A DNA stretch of 64,000 bases, taken from positions 24,658 through 88,657 of the forward strand of contig PYST01000160.1 of the NCBI GenBank assembly GCA_003049485.1, read 5' to 3'. The notes under the pieces are model-generated. The model did no database searches. It saw nothing but the letters and a program-made list of their open reading frames with translations, and was not told the origin of the DNA. Source of the DNA: Ophioceras dolichostomum. Taxonomy: Eukaryota; Ascomycota; Sordariomycetes; Magnaporthales; Ophioceraceae. This document shows positions 47,901-60,348 of this stretch, piece after piece (the stretch's first letter is position 1; the number at the start of each line of letters is the position of its first letter). The translations under genes were made by a program, and so were the position numbers.

Positions 47901-50900
47901 CAGACGACACTCAATGCTTGGCAGGAAACAAGGCCCATAGCAGGCTAGCACCACCGACTCCTGGTCGATAGCCCTAACGAGAGAGATGCCAAGGGTAGCC
48001 CTAGGAAACGGAAGCCGATCCGAACTGCGCGGTGCCAGTGCCGAAGCCGGTTCGACCTCAACTCCCAAGGTCAGGCCAAGTCATGTCCATCCAACAAAAG
48101 GGGGGGTAGCACCTCTCGAGATCAAGCTTAGCCCCAGCCCAGGGGTGAGTGAGCGAGGAGGGTGTAGGGGGCGTGTGATTAAATTAGCTCGCCCACGACG
48201 CACTGCACTGCAGCGACACCACTCCCCTGCCACTGCGAGTGATTCCCAATGTCGCCAAGAATTTTTCCTGCTGCAATCCTGGACCTTTTTTTTTTCCCGC
48301 TTCTTCTTTTTTTCTTCTTCTCGACCGGCGGGTACTAGCGTTAGTTTACACCCCTCTCATAGTGATTCTTGGCAGTACCGTGCTCAGCAGCCATTAATAT
48401 TAGGGTTAACAGCTTCGGCCGTCGGATCCTCTTGTTTGCCCTCATTCATGCTCAGTGGGCTGCGGCAAGTTGCTGAGCCCCTCTCGGGTGAGCACGTAAG
48501 GGAAGGGAGGGGGTGTTCAGGTGGCCTGGGCACTCTGGTCAGAATGGAATGCTGCCAGCGCAAATAAGCCATACAAGTCGTGCCGACGCTGATCTATCCC
48601 AGGATCTCCTCGCAGGAAAATTCTCCTAGAGGAATTTGCAAGTGACACCCTCTGAGGCGAGATTGCTGCTTCTATCCGGCCACCTTTGCCCTTGTCCTCT
48701 TGGGGAGGGGGTGCGGTTCCTCGCCCTTCGTCCACAAAACAAAGTCACTGACTCCCCAGTGTGCTATCATAAGCGGCACTGTGCCGTGCTGCTCCGAACG
48801 CTACTAACCCACCCAGCTGATTTCTCTCTGAAATCCAGCATTGGATGCGTCATCGCAACGAAGAATGGTCACTGCGGGATGAGTTGTATGCTGCGTGCTG
48901 GGTGTGTGTGCGTGTGCGTTGTACATAGACCGTTACGGATGCAATGGGTCAGGTTCGCCCAGGTGGAATAGGGATTTTCTATTCTGGACTTTCCAGTGGA
49001 CTCGGGCTCGTATGCACATCACTCTCCAGCACCGTTGTTCGAGGCATGGTCCCTTCACTTCCCATTCTGTCTCCGGCACACACTGATTCGAACGTGATTT
49101 GTCACGTGCTTAGCACTCCCGCTGCTTTTTCTCACTTCACAGCAGGGAGGAAATTTGAAGGTTGCTGGACGATGATGCTGCATTTCGAGCCAAAGCCGAC
49201 GTCAAGACCACCACTAACGAAAACGGCAACTTCTCCATCCCAATCCCCAGACTGATGAATCCGTTCCGTCGCCGAAGGCGTGGAGAGGCGCAGCGGTCGC
49301 CCACCTCCTCAACAACAATGCACTACAGCCCTGCAAGACTGCGTGGACGAGCTGGGAGTTGTGGTATTCACTATTCACGGTAGTGGGGCCGAGCCTGGTG
49401 ATGCCGCCACCCCTGGACTCTGTCTTTTCTTGTCACCCTCCAACAGTGGGTCGCTGCCAGACAGTGTCTCGGCCGCTCGGTAAGACACAAAACTCCCTAT
49501 TCGGGCCTTGCCCCAGCCCTGCGAGTCCCTCTGTTGGAAGGCCAGGGTTCCAATTGGAAAAGACACGCGTGTGGTAAACCAATCTGTTGATTCTGATGAT
49601 GTACGAGGAAGAGAAAAAGCTAGTCTACGCGTGGGCCGGAGGGAGTGCTTTTGTACGCGACTCCTGAGGGTCCACGTGATCTGAGGTCTGTTGAGGTGGA
49701 TGCCTTGGTGACTGAGGCAACTAGTTCCTCATGGGTGCAGAGAGGTGCACCCAGTGATTCAACACNTTTTTTTTAATCTCGCATATTAACCGAAAAACCG
49801 ACAGTCCCACTCTTGAGGTGTTCTGATGAAACGAGAGATTGAGGACGTGCGCGAACGTACCACGTAGCAAACGTGGACGGGTGACCTCTCGAGTGTTGCC
49901 CCGCAGGCTTCTGGGACGAACTGTGCTGGTATGTTGGGTGTTCTGGGCGATGGAGATTGTGGGCGACAGATTTTGTGGGCGATAAACCGAGCTGGGAGCT
50001 CATCAAGCCCCACCTCAATTGGTTCAATATTGATCTCGGCCGCGTCCTGCCAGCGTCCCAGGGGAGGGGCTAGGATGTGTCTGTATCAAACGAAGTACCT
50101 TCTGCTTAGTTTCTCTAGCGGGCACCGTTGTACCGTCTGTGCATCGAGTTTCCGACTTAAAATAAGGTCCCAAGCAGAGCCAAAAGTGCCCCTCTGCGGC
50201 TACCTGCATCCCTGGCCACATTGCCCAGTCGAGATCTAGACCTCGAGTCCCGAACGCCCACAACGTCAGCGGGCGGGGCCCAACCTCTCTACATCAGGCT
50301 ACAGAATTCTCGGACACACCAACTTCTTCGAATGCTCAGTCAGATTCGGCACAGCACCGTCTATCTCCTTTGCGTCCACAGACAACGGGTCCTCCACGAC
50401 ACGCAGTAGCTCCGAATAATTCTGTCTGACAAGGTCCTCCAGGGTCTGGACCCTCTTGGCAGACATGGTCGTGCCGGCAGGCACACTGTGTCGAGCCGCC
50501 AGGCCAGGGTCATGCCGGTTGAAGTTGCAGCGAACCCCCTGACCCTTGCGCAGCTCAACCTGATGTCATCGTGCATGGGTCCGCACCCATTCACAAATAA
50601 GGTCAATCCTAAGCGCAACAAACTGACCGGGCTTTGCTTGAGATTGGCGAGGCTCTCGGCCTCTACCGCCACACGGTCGAGAAAATCGAACGTTAATGAG
50701 CGCATGAACGATCCATTTCCTTGGATCACCCTTTCGGTTGTCGGTTTCGACCCTTTCCCGGAAGAAGGCAGCAGTTTGCGCCCCTGAGAAATTCCCCTGG
50801 TTGAACTGAGCTCATGACCATTTTTGGGGATGGGGGGGCTTGGCGCGGAGACGAGGAGTTTTTTTCTACTTGGATGTTTGGACGCGCGAAAGACGCAATT

Positions 50901-52096
50901 TCCCATAGCTACGTCATAAACCTACCTAGGCAGAGAGAGGAAAACTCGCATGATCTTGCTTGGCACTCTATGTGCTATCGATGAAGCGTTATAAGGGGCA
51001 GTTTCGCGGGTTCGAGATTCTCTAATTTTTGTATTCCGGCGCGTTGTTTCTGCAGCAAGGACCCGGAGCTCTTGGAGATGGACCAGCCTCCCGGACGAAG
51101 CTCCCTTCGCCATGGTGTATGCATCAAGGGTCCCTCCAAGAGCCCAAGCCCAGAACCGGATGATCCCTTCGAGCTCCAAACTTGGTTAAGATCACCCCAG
51201 CCTGCGAGAGCGAATATTTGCGGATCCGCATGGTCGGTCCCATGATCAATGACGGATTTTGGGATTTTTTTTCCCCCCTTGAATCACCATTCCGTTGCGG
51301 AAATCTAGAATCTCTTCTGTTTTCGAGATCTGCCGGGATTAAGCTGGCTCACTGACTCCTTGCCTCCAAACGGTCCCGCCTGTCAGCGGGCACAGCTGGT
51401 CGTGGGACCGTCCGTTTCTCAGGCTTGTGGGGCGGGAGGAGGGAGACCCTGAGACCCTAACCCACTTGGCTCGGCCCGCTAAAGTTTCCCGAGCCGAACG
51501 ATAACTCTAAACGGACCCCTTAAACGGCCACCCTGGATGCTCATCAGTCCGCTATCGAGCCTCTCAACCTCAACCAGATTTCCAATTTTCCCCTCCTCGA
51601 TCCATCCTCATCATCAATCAATCAGCCTGTGCACCGTCTCCGCAGCGCTATCATTAACAGATACCTGCGAGAAAAAAAAATCTTCCTAAGTGCCCTCCCT
51701 GACATCTGGAGGACGCTCGCAGCCTTGCGGGGACGCGAAAGCGAGGGAGACGCTGATCACCCACGCGCTCGCGTGATGCCCAAATGCGGAACTTTTTGTC
51801 GACGGACTTTGGGGGGGTATTGTAAGTTACCATGTCAGTATTAACCTAATCAGCTACCTACCTCAGGTACCTATAATAAGCATCTAGCCAATTCGCCGGC
51901 ATTTCCCGTGCTGATAAACCAACAAAAGAACAGAATCAGGATTAACCGCCAATATTTCCACGATGCTGACCCCCCGTCACCGCGTCCCGTGCCACAAGCC
52001 CACTCTCCTGCTCCATTGAAACTAGGCTGACTCCCTTTGCCCCGGCGGCGGGCGGCGTCATCCGCTCCTGAGCACCGCGACTATGAGCTCCTAGAA
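44988..52096. other. Long gene-poor stretch
   Basis: About 7 kb with no supportable gene. Open frames are short, overlap on both strands and lack family features. Two undetermined bases occur (47526 inside a C run; 49766 before a T run). A (TAGG)-like motif lies near 45848, and poly-purine/poly-pyrimidine stretches near 46480 and 47010. No transposon ends or terminal repeats were recognised by eye. Confidence 0.45.
47512..47533. repeat. Poly-C run with undetermined base
   Basis: About 21 C residues interrupted by an N at 47526. Homopolymer length here is uncertain in the assembly. Confidence 0.9.
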
Positions 52097-52810
52097 TTAG
52101 TGACGCTGAGTGGCGCTTGCTTGTCTACTACCGTCTCGCTCCCGCACCAGTCCCGTTGGCTCTATCATCAAAGGTTGATGGTTAGCAAAGGATGGCAGAC
52201 GGGGCAGCCCCCCCTGAGCCAAGGCAAGGCATACCCCCCCGATGTCTCTCTCCGCAATTGACGTGCTGAGATGAGATGAAGGCATGCCCTCCATGAGGTC
52301 TCTCTCCGCAATTGGCGTGCTGAGATGAGATGACGACGGAAGGGGGAGATAAGGAGCTTACCCATTGGTGTAGTGCGGGCCCAAATGGCTACCGACTCCA
52401 ATCAGGAGCGCATAAGTCGCAGCTGCTCTGGCCTTAGTGTTGCTAGTACTGCTGGTGGCGGGCTCCCAGCTCTTCTCGGCGGGGAAGTGATGAGCGAACT
52501 CGGACAAGAGAGCACTGGCTCGAGCCTGATGGCTGGGGCCATATGGTCCGACACCTGTGGTGGTGCTGCCCTGGATTGAGAGACGGAAGATGACGTTTCC
52601 CTCTCCAATGCGGTCGGCCGCACTCCAGACGGAGGCGCCATGGGTGGACGGGAACTCTGGTCGCGGGGTGGCCTGCTGCTGGACGTGCGTGCTTCTGCCA
52701 CTGCAAGAGGAATTAGCTCACGCCCTGAGAGTGCAATGGATGTGTCTTGCTGCGAGCGAGCGTGTGTTCTCTGGGTACCTTTGGGCAGCAGTCGACCATT
52801 GAGTCGTCAT
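52097..52810 (-). CDS. Possible spliced ORF, unknown
   Basis: Candidate exons on the minus strand: 52810-52779 (ATG, donor GTACCC), 52700-52362 (acceptor CTCTTGCAG with a GCTAATTC branch; donor GTAAGC) and a last exon from 52319 or 52265 to 52097. All joints are phase 2. The middle exon encodes a 113-residue stretch with balanced composition (for example GEGNVIFRLSIQGS, ASALLSEFAHHFP, TYALLIGVGSHLG). Against this, the other two frames of the exon are also open, and the last intron is either only 42 nt or uses a duplicated acceptor inside a 54-bp tandem repeat. Not a recognised family. Confidence 0.25.
52244..52333. repeat. Tandem repeat, 54-bp period
   Basis: A 36-bp segment (starts gtctctctccgcaattg) occurs at 52244-52279 and 52298-52333 with one mismatch; the period is 54 bp, a multiple of three. 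Confidence 0.85.
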
Positions 52811-53102
52811 TGCTTTGACCAGGGTAGAGGAGCGTGGATCACGATGGGTGTGCAGATTTCTTATGAGTGATCAGGACAGCGTGTGTTCGTTCAGGTTGGT
52901 GTGTGTTGAGGTAGGTGTATGGTTGCGGCGTCCCGGGATAGACAGTATGTTCCCGAGTGCAGGAGAAAGACCAGGTAGTATTCGTCTCCTTAAAAGGTAC
53001 GAAGATCGAAATACGGCTGGCCAGAAGACGACGAAAAGAAGAATAGGTTGAGTTAGGCAGGGGAGCGGAACGAGGAAAGGTTGTCGTCAAGTATGGAGAG
53101 TC

Positions 53103-53684
53103 TCAGATGTCCAGCGAGATGTGAAGACAGTGGGCGTAGGAGAGATATCCGGAACAGCCAGGACGGTTAAGGCAACATAGTATAACCGCGCAAACACGAC
53201 CGATGGATTGTTGAAAAGGGATGGGCCCTTCCAGCCCAAATTGGGAGAGGGAATCCATGGGAAACATATACTTCACTCTGGTCGAGTTTGTGGGCTCTGT
53301 AGTTGGCCTTTTCCCGCTCCCAAATACATCCCGAAGGCATTGCTTGCAGCGCAGGATTACACGCACTTCCGCAATGCACGGCCAATAGTAATTCGTGCCG
53401 TGCCACCACTCAGAGCGCAACTCGCAGCGCAGCATACCGAATTCGCCCCCAAAATATTTGGTCGCCTTCTTTTCAGGGCGAATGTAACGGCCAAGATCGC
53501 ACACTAAGACGCAGCACGCTCGAAACAAATCCCGAAAAAAGATGTACCAAGCAGCGACCGAGTCCATTAAGAAAGCAATCCACGTCTCTGAACCTTGGCT
53601 TCGATGCCAACTGTGAAGAGGACCTGGTGGGCCCTGGCTGTTAGATGCTTCTTCAGTAGCCTTGTGGCTTTTTTTTTCCCCCAC
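53103..53684 (-). CDS. Long open frame without ATG start, unknown
   Basis: 193 codons open from GTG at 53684 (a TGA directly precedes it) to TAG at 53103; the first ATG is at 53567. The composition is Cys- and Trp-rich with a hydrophobic stretch MDSVAAWYIFFRDLF. An exon of an unidentified gene or chance are both possible; the plus strand is also open for 100 codons in the same place. No family recognised. Confidence 0.15.
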   Translation of the reverse strand: MGEKKSHKATEEASNSQGPPGPLHSWHRSQGSETWIAFLMDSVAAWYIFFRDLFRACCVLVCDLGRYIRPEKKATKYFGGEFGMLRCELRSEWWHGTNYYWPCIAEVRVILRCKQCLRDVFGSGKRPTTEPTNSTRVKYMFPMDSLSQFGLEGPIPFQQSIGRVCAVILCCLNRPGCSGYLSYAHCLHISLDI

Positions 53685-56600
53685 TCATATGGTTGATGGC
53701 ATGCGCGATGCAACTGCACCTCTAAGTGCATGAGAGTTTCGATGATGCTTCGCAACGATCAAAGATGAGATGTTTCAAAGCCGCAGCCCATCAGCCATCT
53801 TTTTTGGGTCCACCCCTTGGTTCATCCCTCCATCGTCATACCCGTCCCCACCCGGTATGCACGGCGCAGTGCCCTGGGGATATGTGAGTTTCTGTAAGTT
53901 GGTTGTCTGAGCCCGGTTGTGAAAACATTTGCAGCAACCAGTTCGGATGACACATCTGTCTGAGCTCAAGTCTTCCTCACACTCCCACGCGTACCTTGTG
54001 GTAACCCGGCTCCCAGCCTTTACGGTTCCGACTCCCAGCATTCTCTTAGCACCAAATATGAAAGATCAGGCTCGTGAGAATCTCAACTCTCCCCAAAATC
54101 TGGCAAATCGCCTCGGGCAAGTTTTTGCCTCCGTCGGGCGACTTATGAAAGCAGTACGTAGAGGCAAGGTGTGAAGGAGGGAGGGTGTGATGGGATCTGG
54201 TGCACCCCCCAAGAAGATCGCACAAAAGAAAGCGGCAAGAATATTCTACTACTGGTAGAAATGGGCGTCCGGCTCCCGATTGCTAGACTGTGCCCTATCA
54301 GCAATGATTGGTCGCACCGTTAACGCGGGGTCTAATTATGAAAAAGCCACGCGCAGCCTCGTTTCGCCCCTGGAGAATATTTGCTCTGTCTACATAGTGC
54401 CTACCCCGCTGATTTTCTGCCGTGGCATGCTCGAAGGAGACGCGATCTGACGGAAGACTCTGAAGACGAAGAAGCCACCCGCTTCTTGAAACAGGTTAGC
54501 AGCGAGATATCAGCCGAGCGAGCCTGAGCCGCGGGGTGACCCGAAGAGGGAATGCTATTCTAAGTATGCTCAAGTCCGAACCTAGTCAAGTACAGAACCT
54601 CGGCCTTCGGGCATTGGCCAGCGGCCCAGCGGAGCCGAGGAGTATACGGGTGACTAAGTCCCTTCAGAGACCCCGACGCTGGGGAAGGCTGTGTGCAGAC
54701 CTCATTGAGCCTCGTGGAGCATTACGACAGCCCTCTTTACTCGCGCTTACGTTATCCCAGCAGATGGGGTTGGCCTGACGACCTGGACGATGATGCGCCG
54801 CCCGCAGATACGCGATTCCATGGCGGAGCTCGTACTTTGTTCCCGTGCAGGCGAGCGACTACGTTGGGTATAGACGCGCACAGTCTCAGCAACCGGCATC
54901 AGAGGAAGCAAACTTCCGAATTAGGACATAATACAAGGTTCTCACCGCTTTCTTGCCCGAAGGATTACGCAGTGAGTCTCTTTCGGTTACTACCTGATGC
55001 TCCGTGTGCTACACCCACAGGCGGATGGCATAGCCCCGACATAATAGCCACCGCCATCTCGCCTTGATAACTGATGATTGAGGTGACAGGTCGGGCGACA
55101 TCCGATCTCCCCGCGCGACCTGGGTCGCACAACCGGCTGTGGTGGCCGGGAGCACTAACTTTGGCAACTTTGGCAACACGAGACCCCCCTTGCACGGTTC
55201 TTCTTCGAGACTGTGGCTGCATGCACTCCTCTTGGCATCTTGAGGATGTAGAATTTATCACACACCGCAAACGGAGTTAAAACTTTGTAAGATTAGGAAA
55301 CCAAAAGCAAAATATTTTATCGGCGTATGAGGAAGACTAGGGTTAAGGTGTGTCTGAGGTCAGACGGTCGGTGAGAGGTGTCCAAGGTCAGACTGTCGGT
55401 GAGAGATCGGAGTGATCGTCGCGGCTCGAGGGGGCAGCGGAACGGTTTGCCCTTGTCGCCTCTGCTCTTGTGTCACCACACCACCCGTTGCCCCAGCCTC
55501 AGTGCCGGCCATGAACGCCCCGTCCAACTAATCCTCCATGCGGAGGTCTTCAACAAGCGCCTGCCGCGATTGGCGCTTGAAACGACTTGTAAACCCCGGC
55601 GTGAACCACTAACTCCGGCTTCACTCCTCCGTGGTGCCCGGCCCTTCCCTCACCGCTTCCACCTACCTTCAACCACCTGAAACACCCGCGCGTCATACCG
55701 GTAGACTCGGATATGGCCCCTGCTTCCTCCGGCTTACTCGGTTTCTGCATGTACGGGAGAGTTATTTCTGGATATCTAGGCAGACGGACATGCATAGTCC
55801 TGAATCGGATCTTGTGTATGTGGGAGAGACTTGCTGACCAATGCGGTTCCAGGTTGGAGTTCATTCTCACCGTCGTATAGCGACAGGGCCAGCCCTACAG
55901 ACATTGCGGGGGATTCCAACAGAGAAGGAGTAAGCGAAAGATGAAACCAATGAACCATGCACTCTCCCCCTACCCTTGGTGTGACGCGCATCTACACAAG
56001 ATCGGCTTCTATGTATGGTCATCTACCGCAGCCCCCACCCCTGGAGGGCTGAGGCTGAAGGATTTGGATGGGATGCTTGATTCGATTCCAGAAAGGGCGC
56101 ACCGAAGAACCGTACCTTGCTGTGCCGGGTGGGCACGAAGTTTCCAGCAGGCTACCAGGGTTTCGCCGCGCAAGTGGAATGGGACGGAAGGGGTGTGATC
56201 TTCCACCCTGTATGCATCCAATTCCAGGCACCTACTTGGCGAAAGTCCAAGCTCAACACCGCCGCCTCGTTCAACCCCAGTGACGACGACGTCATGGTGG
56301 AGTGGGTTGCGTGACAGGGGTACGGTTGGGGGTAGTATGGTAACGGAACCAACCGAAGTCGCCCCCATCCTTTTCCAAAACAACGTGCGAGTGGACTCAA
56401 GCCTACCACGTCAACGATGCCGACTGGCGGTCCTAGCAGCCACCAGCCTTGTAACCGCGGCCTACAAGGCTGTGGTCAGCGGTGCATTGGGGGCCGCCGA
56501 AAACACAGCCTTAAGAGCCTCATGGCCGGCGCGGCTGGGGGCGACAAGAGGAATAAAAATGGTCAGAAGATCCCGCGATTGTATCTAGAGGTGAGCTCGT

Positions 56601-58044
56601 TGGCCAAATGACGAGACTGCCGATACGATTCTGCAGCAGTCGCCACATAATTAGGAGGTAGGCACCTTACAAGCCCAACAAGTACAGTGCAGTTATTCAG
56701 CCAGCGCGCAGACATGCAACGTGACTGACCAAAAAGGCACGGAGAGGTCTTGCTGAGAGGAGAGCGGGAGATATCCGGGTCAGGCCCTAGACTTCTTCCA
56801 AGGCAGATGACGCGAACCAGGCTCGCGATCGTCGAATCATGGGCGAGCTGCCAAGCCTCTCCAGCTCCTGCGTCACCAATCCAGGAATCTGCGACCATAC
56901 CTCCCCAGGCGACCTGGAGGACCGACTAATAGGTGCCATCGGAAGTAGTTCGAACCTAAGAAACAAGGCCTCGAGCCTTTCATTCTCACCGCCGATATTT
57001 GTCGGCGCTGTTCTTCGGGACATCCGCGACTGTGTCCCCTTCACCCGAACATGCAGAAGCGTTGACTGACTTACATCGTCAATGGCTCGGATCGACGAGC
57101 AAATACATCACGTCCTCCGTTTCCGTCACAGATCAGTATGGTGTTCTCCACCGAATGATGGATGACTGTGCCACTACGGTCCGCAGAGGCAACATAGTGC
57201 CTGGCCCCCCTAAAGAGCGGTGTATACTTGAGACTATTCTTGCGCTGACGGCCTTTGGTGAGCTGAGGCCGCTATATACGGGCGAAGCGGTTGCTCAGCC
57301 GGACTAGCGGTCAAGGGCAACACAGGGACATAATGTCAGCACCAGACTCTGCCCTGTGTTAGTCGGCCTAATGGCTCTTCTCTCTTTCGTTTCCCCCCAA
57401 GCGTGCTGTTCGAATGTATGACTGCTCCGGCCGAAGCAACCCCCCCGCGTGTCGATGCTGGCGGCTGGGCTCGGGGTGCCTCGGCTAGACTCCACGATCC
57501 TAGGGCTCTTGGGCGACTAGATATGTCTCCCTCACACAGCAGCAGCCGATATCCAAGCCGAAGCAGGCCTCCCGCTCAAGGATTTGCATCGCAGGGATTT
57601 GCACTACGATGCCCGGCGCAGTTCCCAAGGCAACACGGCAAAGCTTTCTGACGGCCAGCCCGTTAGGAGGTCTCTCCCTCCGGAGACTCTCAAGAACTTG
57701 CCCTTGGCCTAAACGCGTCACGGAACGTCATCAGTGCCCAGCCTCCAGCCCTCGTCGGCGAAGGCACTCCAGGCCCCAAGCGTGCATAGCCATCGCTCAT
57801 CGTGTTGACGCTTCTCCCCTCGTCCCCACTCAAGGCTCAACCCCTGAATCCCGGTCGTCGCTAATCACAGGTGAGAGGGGGATTCAGGACAAATCCTCCA
57901 TCGGAGGTTGTGACCACTATGCGAAGAGGCAGAACATGTTTCTCGAACAACAGTCGAGCGAGCCGGAAGCTTTGAGTGGCATCCCCTGAGGAGGAGCCGA
58001 GCAACACTACCGATAGCGACTGAGTCTGGTGACATCGAATACAG
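53685..58044. other. Gene-poor stretch
   Basis: 4.4 kb with overlapping short frames on both strands and no recognisable product. No tRNA-like B box with a matching stem was found. It may hold decayed genes or repeats too diverged to recognise by eye. Confidence 0.45.
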
Positions 58045-58476
58045 GAGAGATTCATGCAGATCGACGATGACAGCGACGGCGACTTTGTCAATGAGGACAT
58101 CGCCGACGAAGGCTTGGTCGAAGAGGAGCCTGATGCCGAAAGCGCCGGCCCCAGCGACGAAGAACTGGCCTTCCGAGGTTGGTGATGCCTGTCTCCATCG
58201 ATTTGGCTCTGCTTTCGATTGGACCTTTGTTTGTTGGGACAAGGTAACATGAAGAATGGGACGACGGCCGCTACGTCCACGGGATTCGAACAATCTCGGT
58301 CACCGTACTGGGGACCTGCGCAGCGTCCCGCCTCGACTTTGGCTTCGCCGGGGAGACCAACCGAATGATGGTAGCGCTCCCGAGGCAGGCAGAAGAGCAG
58401 CTTGCTTGTCTTCGGGGGGGGGGATATCAGTGCACTGGAGAGGTGTGGATGGGGTCATGTGCCGGGGTGAACGGGT
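58045..58476 (+). CDS. Possible acidic exon pair, unknown
   Basis: After an AATACAG acceptor, 44 codons (58045-58177) give a strongly acidic segment (QIDDDSDGDFVNEDIADEG, then VEEEPDAESAGPSDEEL). A GTTGGT donor in phase 1 could join an exon starting at 58246 (short tail to TGA near 58367) or at 58259, which stays open to TGA at 58476 and reads EWDDGRYVHGIRTISV at its start. Acidic runs like this are common in nuclear proteins, but no family or upstream exon was identified. Low confidence. Confidence 0.22.
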
Positions 58477-59258
58477 GAAAGGGAAACGGCAAGTAAGGAG
58501 CAATTCCAGGGCCAATGGCAAAGGATGTAGAGAAAAATGAGGCGGAAGGGAGACTGTGGGTTGGAAATGCTGATGGGATCCCGGCTGTAGTCCGTCGCTG
58601 GCCGTGCACGAAACCTCCGTCCAGCAACGCCCGTGTTGCCGTTCGGGTAGCGCCCCAGCAACCTTCTCTTCTGTCGCCGCCAGCGCCGAGATCACCGCTG
58701 CTGATAAGCAGATGGCACCACGAAACGCTTTGGGGCCAGGTGGGCATGTAAACCCCGACTGCCGACCCGGGCGCCGGGCTTTCCTGGGGCGGACCCCAGT
58801 TCTTGGCAGGATGAGATGAAGACGGAGCTAGCACGTCATCTGCAAGGGGTCGCTGAGGTGCCACTTTTTCAGTGCAAGCTCAGCTCCGATTTGCGGCGGA
58901 GCAACTGGATTTACAGTCACAAGCCAGCCAACCAAGTTCCAGTCATTATCTCAACCAAGCACGAAAACAAAATTTCGGAAAAGATAAGAAAACCACGATA
59001 GCTTCAGAACTCAATTCGAGTTGGAGCGTCATTTCGTGATTCTGATCTCTTGGTCCCAACTTTTGATTGATTTCAAATCAACGTTACCCCTCGTCCCAAG
59101 TTCGCCGCGGTCCCTCGGAGATATTGGTGGGGGCGGGGCAGCAGCCGGTGCGAGCGCCAGCCAGCCGATCTGGGACTGTCGTCGTTCGTGCTCGACAAAC
59201 CAGGAGCTGCCGGGAGGGAAGGACAGAGGAAAGCAGATTCGGATATCCACATCTAGAG
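58477..59258. other. Upstream region of the mitochondrial carrier
   Basis: About 780 bp before the carrier ATG. No convincing TATA box. GC-rich frames on both strands are judged chance. Confidence 0.5.
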
Positions 59259-60348
59259 ATGGCGGACTCGGTTGTCGATGACGCCCAGAATGGGGCGCTG
59301 CAAACGGCGAAGGACCTCTTCGCCGGAGCTGCTGGAGGAGTCGCGCAGGTCTTGATCGGTGAGTGCAGGTGCTCGGCCCCTCATGATATCGGCGGTGTGC
59401 CGTCTGTCACAGCGACCACGACCACGAACACGAAACAAAAGGCATCGCAGAACCTTGGGCCTAAAGCCCAGATCCCATGCTAATAAACAAAAAGGTCAAC
59501 CATTCGACATCGTCAAGGTCCGCCTCCAAACCTCAACCGCCTACTCCTCCGCCCTCACCGCCGCGACCTCCATCTGGAAGAACGAGGGCCCCCTCGCCTT
59601 CTACAAAGGCACACTCACCCCCCTCCTCGGCATCGGCGCCTGCGTGTCCGTCCAATTCGGCGCATTCCACACCGCCCGCCGCTACCTCGAGGCTTCCAAC
59701 GCCGCCGCCTCCTCCTCCCGCACCTCCTCCTCCCGCACCTCCTCGTCCACCTCCTCCTCGTCATCCCTAAGCTACACCCAATACTACGCAGCCGGCGCCT
59801 TCGCCGGCGTCGCCAACGCCGCAATCTCCGGCCCCATCGAGCACGTGCGCATCCGCCTCCAGACCCAACCGCACGGCTCCGCCCGCCTCTACTCGGGGCC
59901 CTGGGACTGCGTGCGCAAGCTCTCCCTCGCGGGCGGTGGCATCCTGCCCGGCCTCTACCGTGGACAAGCCGTGACGGTCCTGCGCGAAGCACAAGCCTAC
60001 GGCGTCTGGTTCATGGTGTACGAGTGGCTCATGAACCTCGACGCGGCCCTCAACAGGATCGACCGCAAGGAGATCCCCTCCTACAAGGTCGCGCTGTACG
60101 GCGGGCTCGCGGGCGAGGCGCTGTGGCTGGCCAGCTACCCGCTCGACGTCGTCAAGAGCAAGATGCAGACGGACGGGTTCGGCGAGCACAAGAGGTACGG
60201 GACCATGCGGGACTGTTTCGCGCAGACGTTCAGAGCGGAGGGGACGCGCGGGTTCTGGAAGGGGATCGGACCGACGCTGCTGAGGGCCATGCCGGTTAGC
60301 GCGGCGACTTTCGCGGTGGCGGAGATGACGATGCGGGCTATCAACTGA
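59259..60348 (+). CDS. YMC1: YMC1-like mitochondrial carrier
   Basis: Two exons, 59259-59358 and 59495-60348 (317 aa), joined in phase 1; a CTAATAAAC branch site precedes the acceptor. Three mitochondrial carrier repeats are visible with signatures PFDIVKVRLQ (from residue 36), PIEHVRIRLQ and PLDVVKSKMQ, each followed by a GxxxxxG-type segment (YKGTLTPLLG, YRGQAVTVLREA, WKGIGPTLLRA). The opening KDLFAGAAGGVAQVLIGQPFD and the TPLLGIGACVSVQFG motif point to the YMC1/YMC2/carnitine-carrier branch of inner-membrane transporters; Ymc proteins in yeast carry amino-acid or organic-acid substrates. The loop after helix 2 contains a Ser/Thr/Arg-rich insertion (about 100-120) absent in yeast. The short acidic N-terminus fits the family. 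Exact substrate not determined. Confidence 0.93.

Noticed and set aside
51000..51020. GGGTTCGAGATTC, considered as a tRNA T-loop
   Set aside because: No cloverleaf could be built around it.
58273..58295. B-box-like GTTCGAATCC on the minus strand, considered as a tRNA
   Set aside because: Flanking bases do not pair into a T-stem, and no A box or acceptor stem was found.
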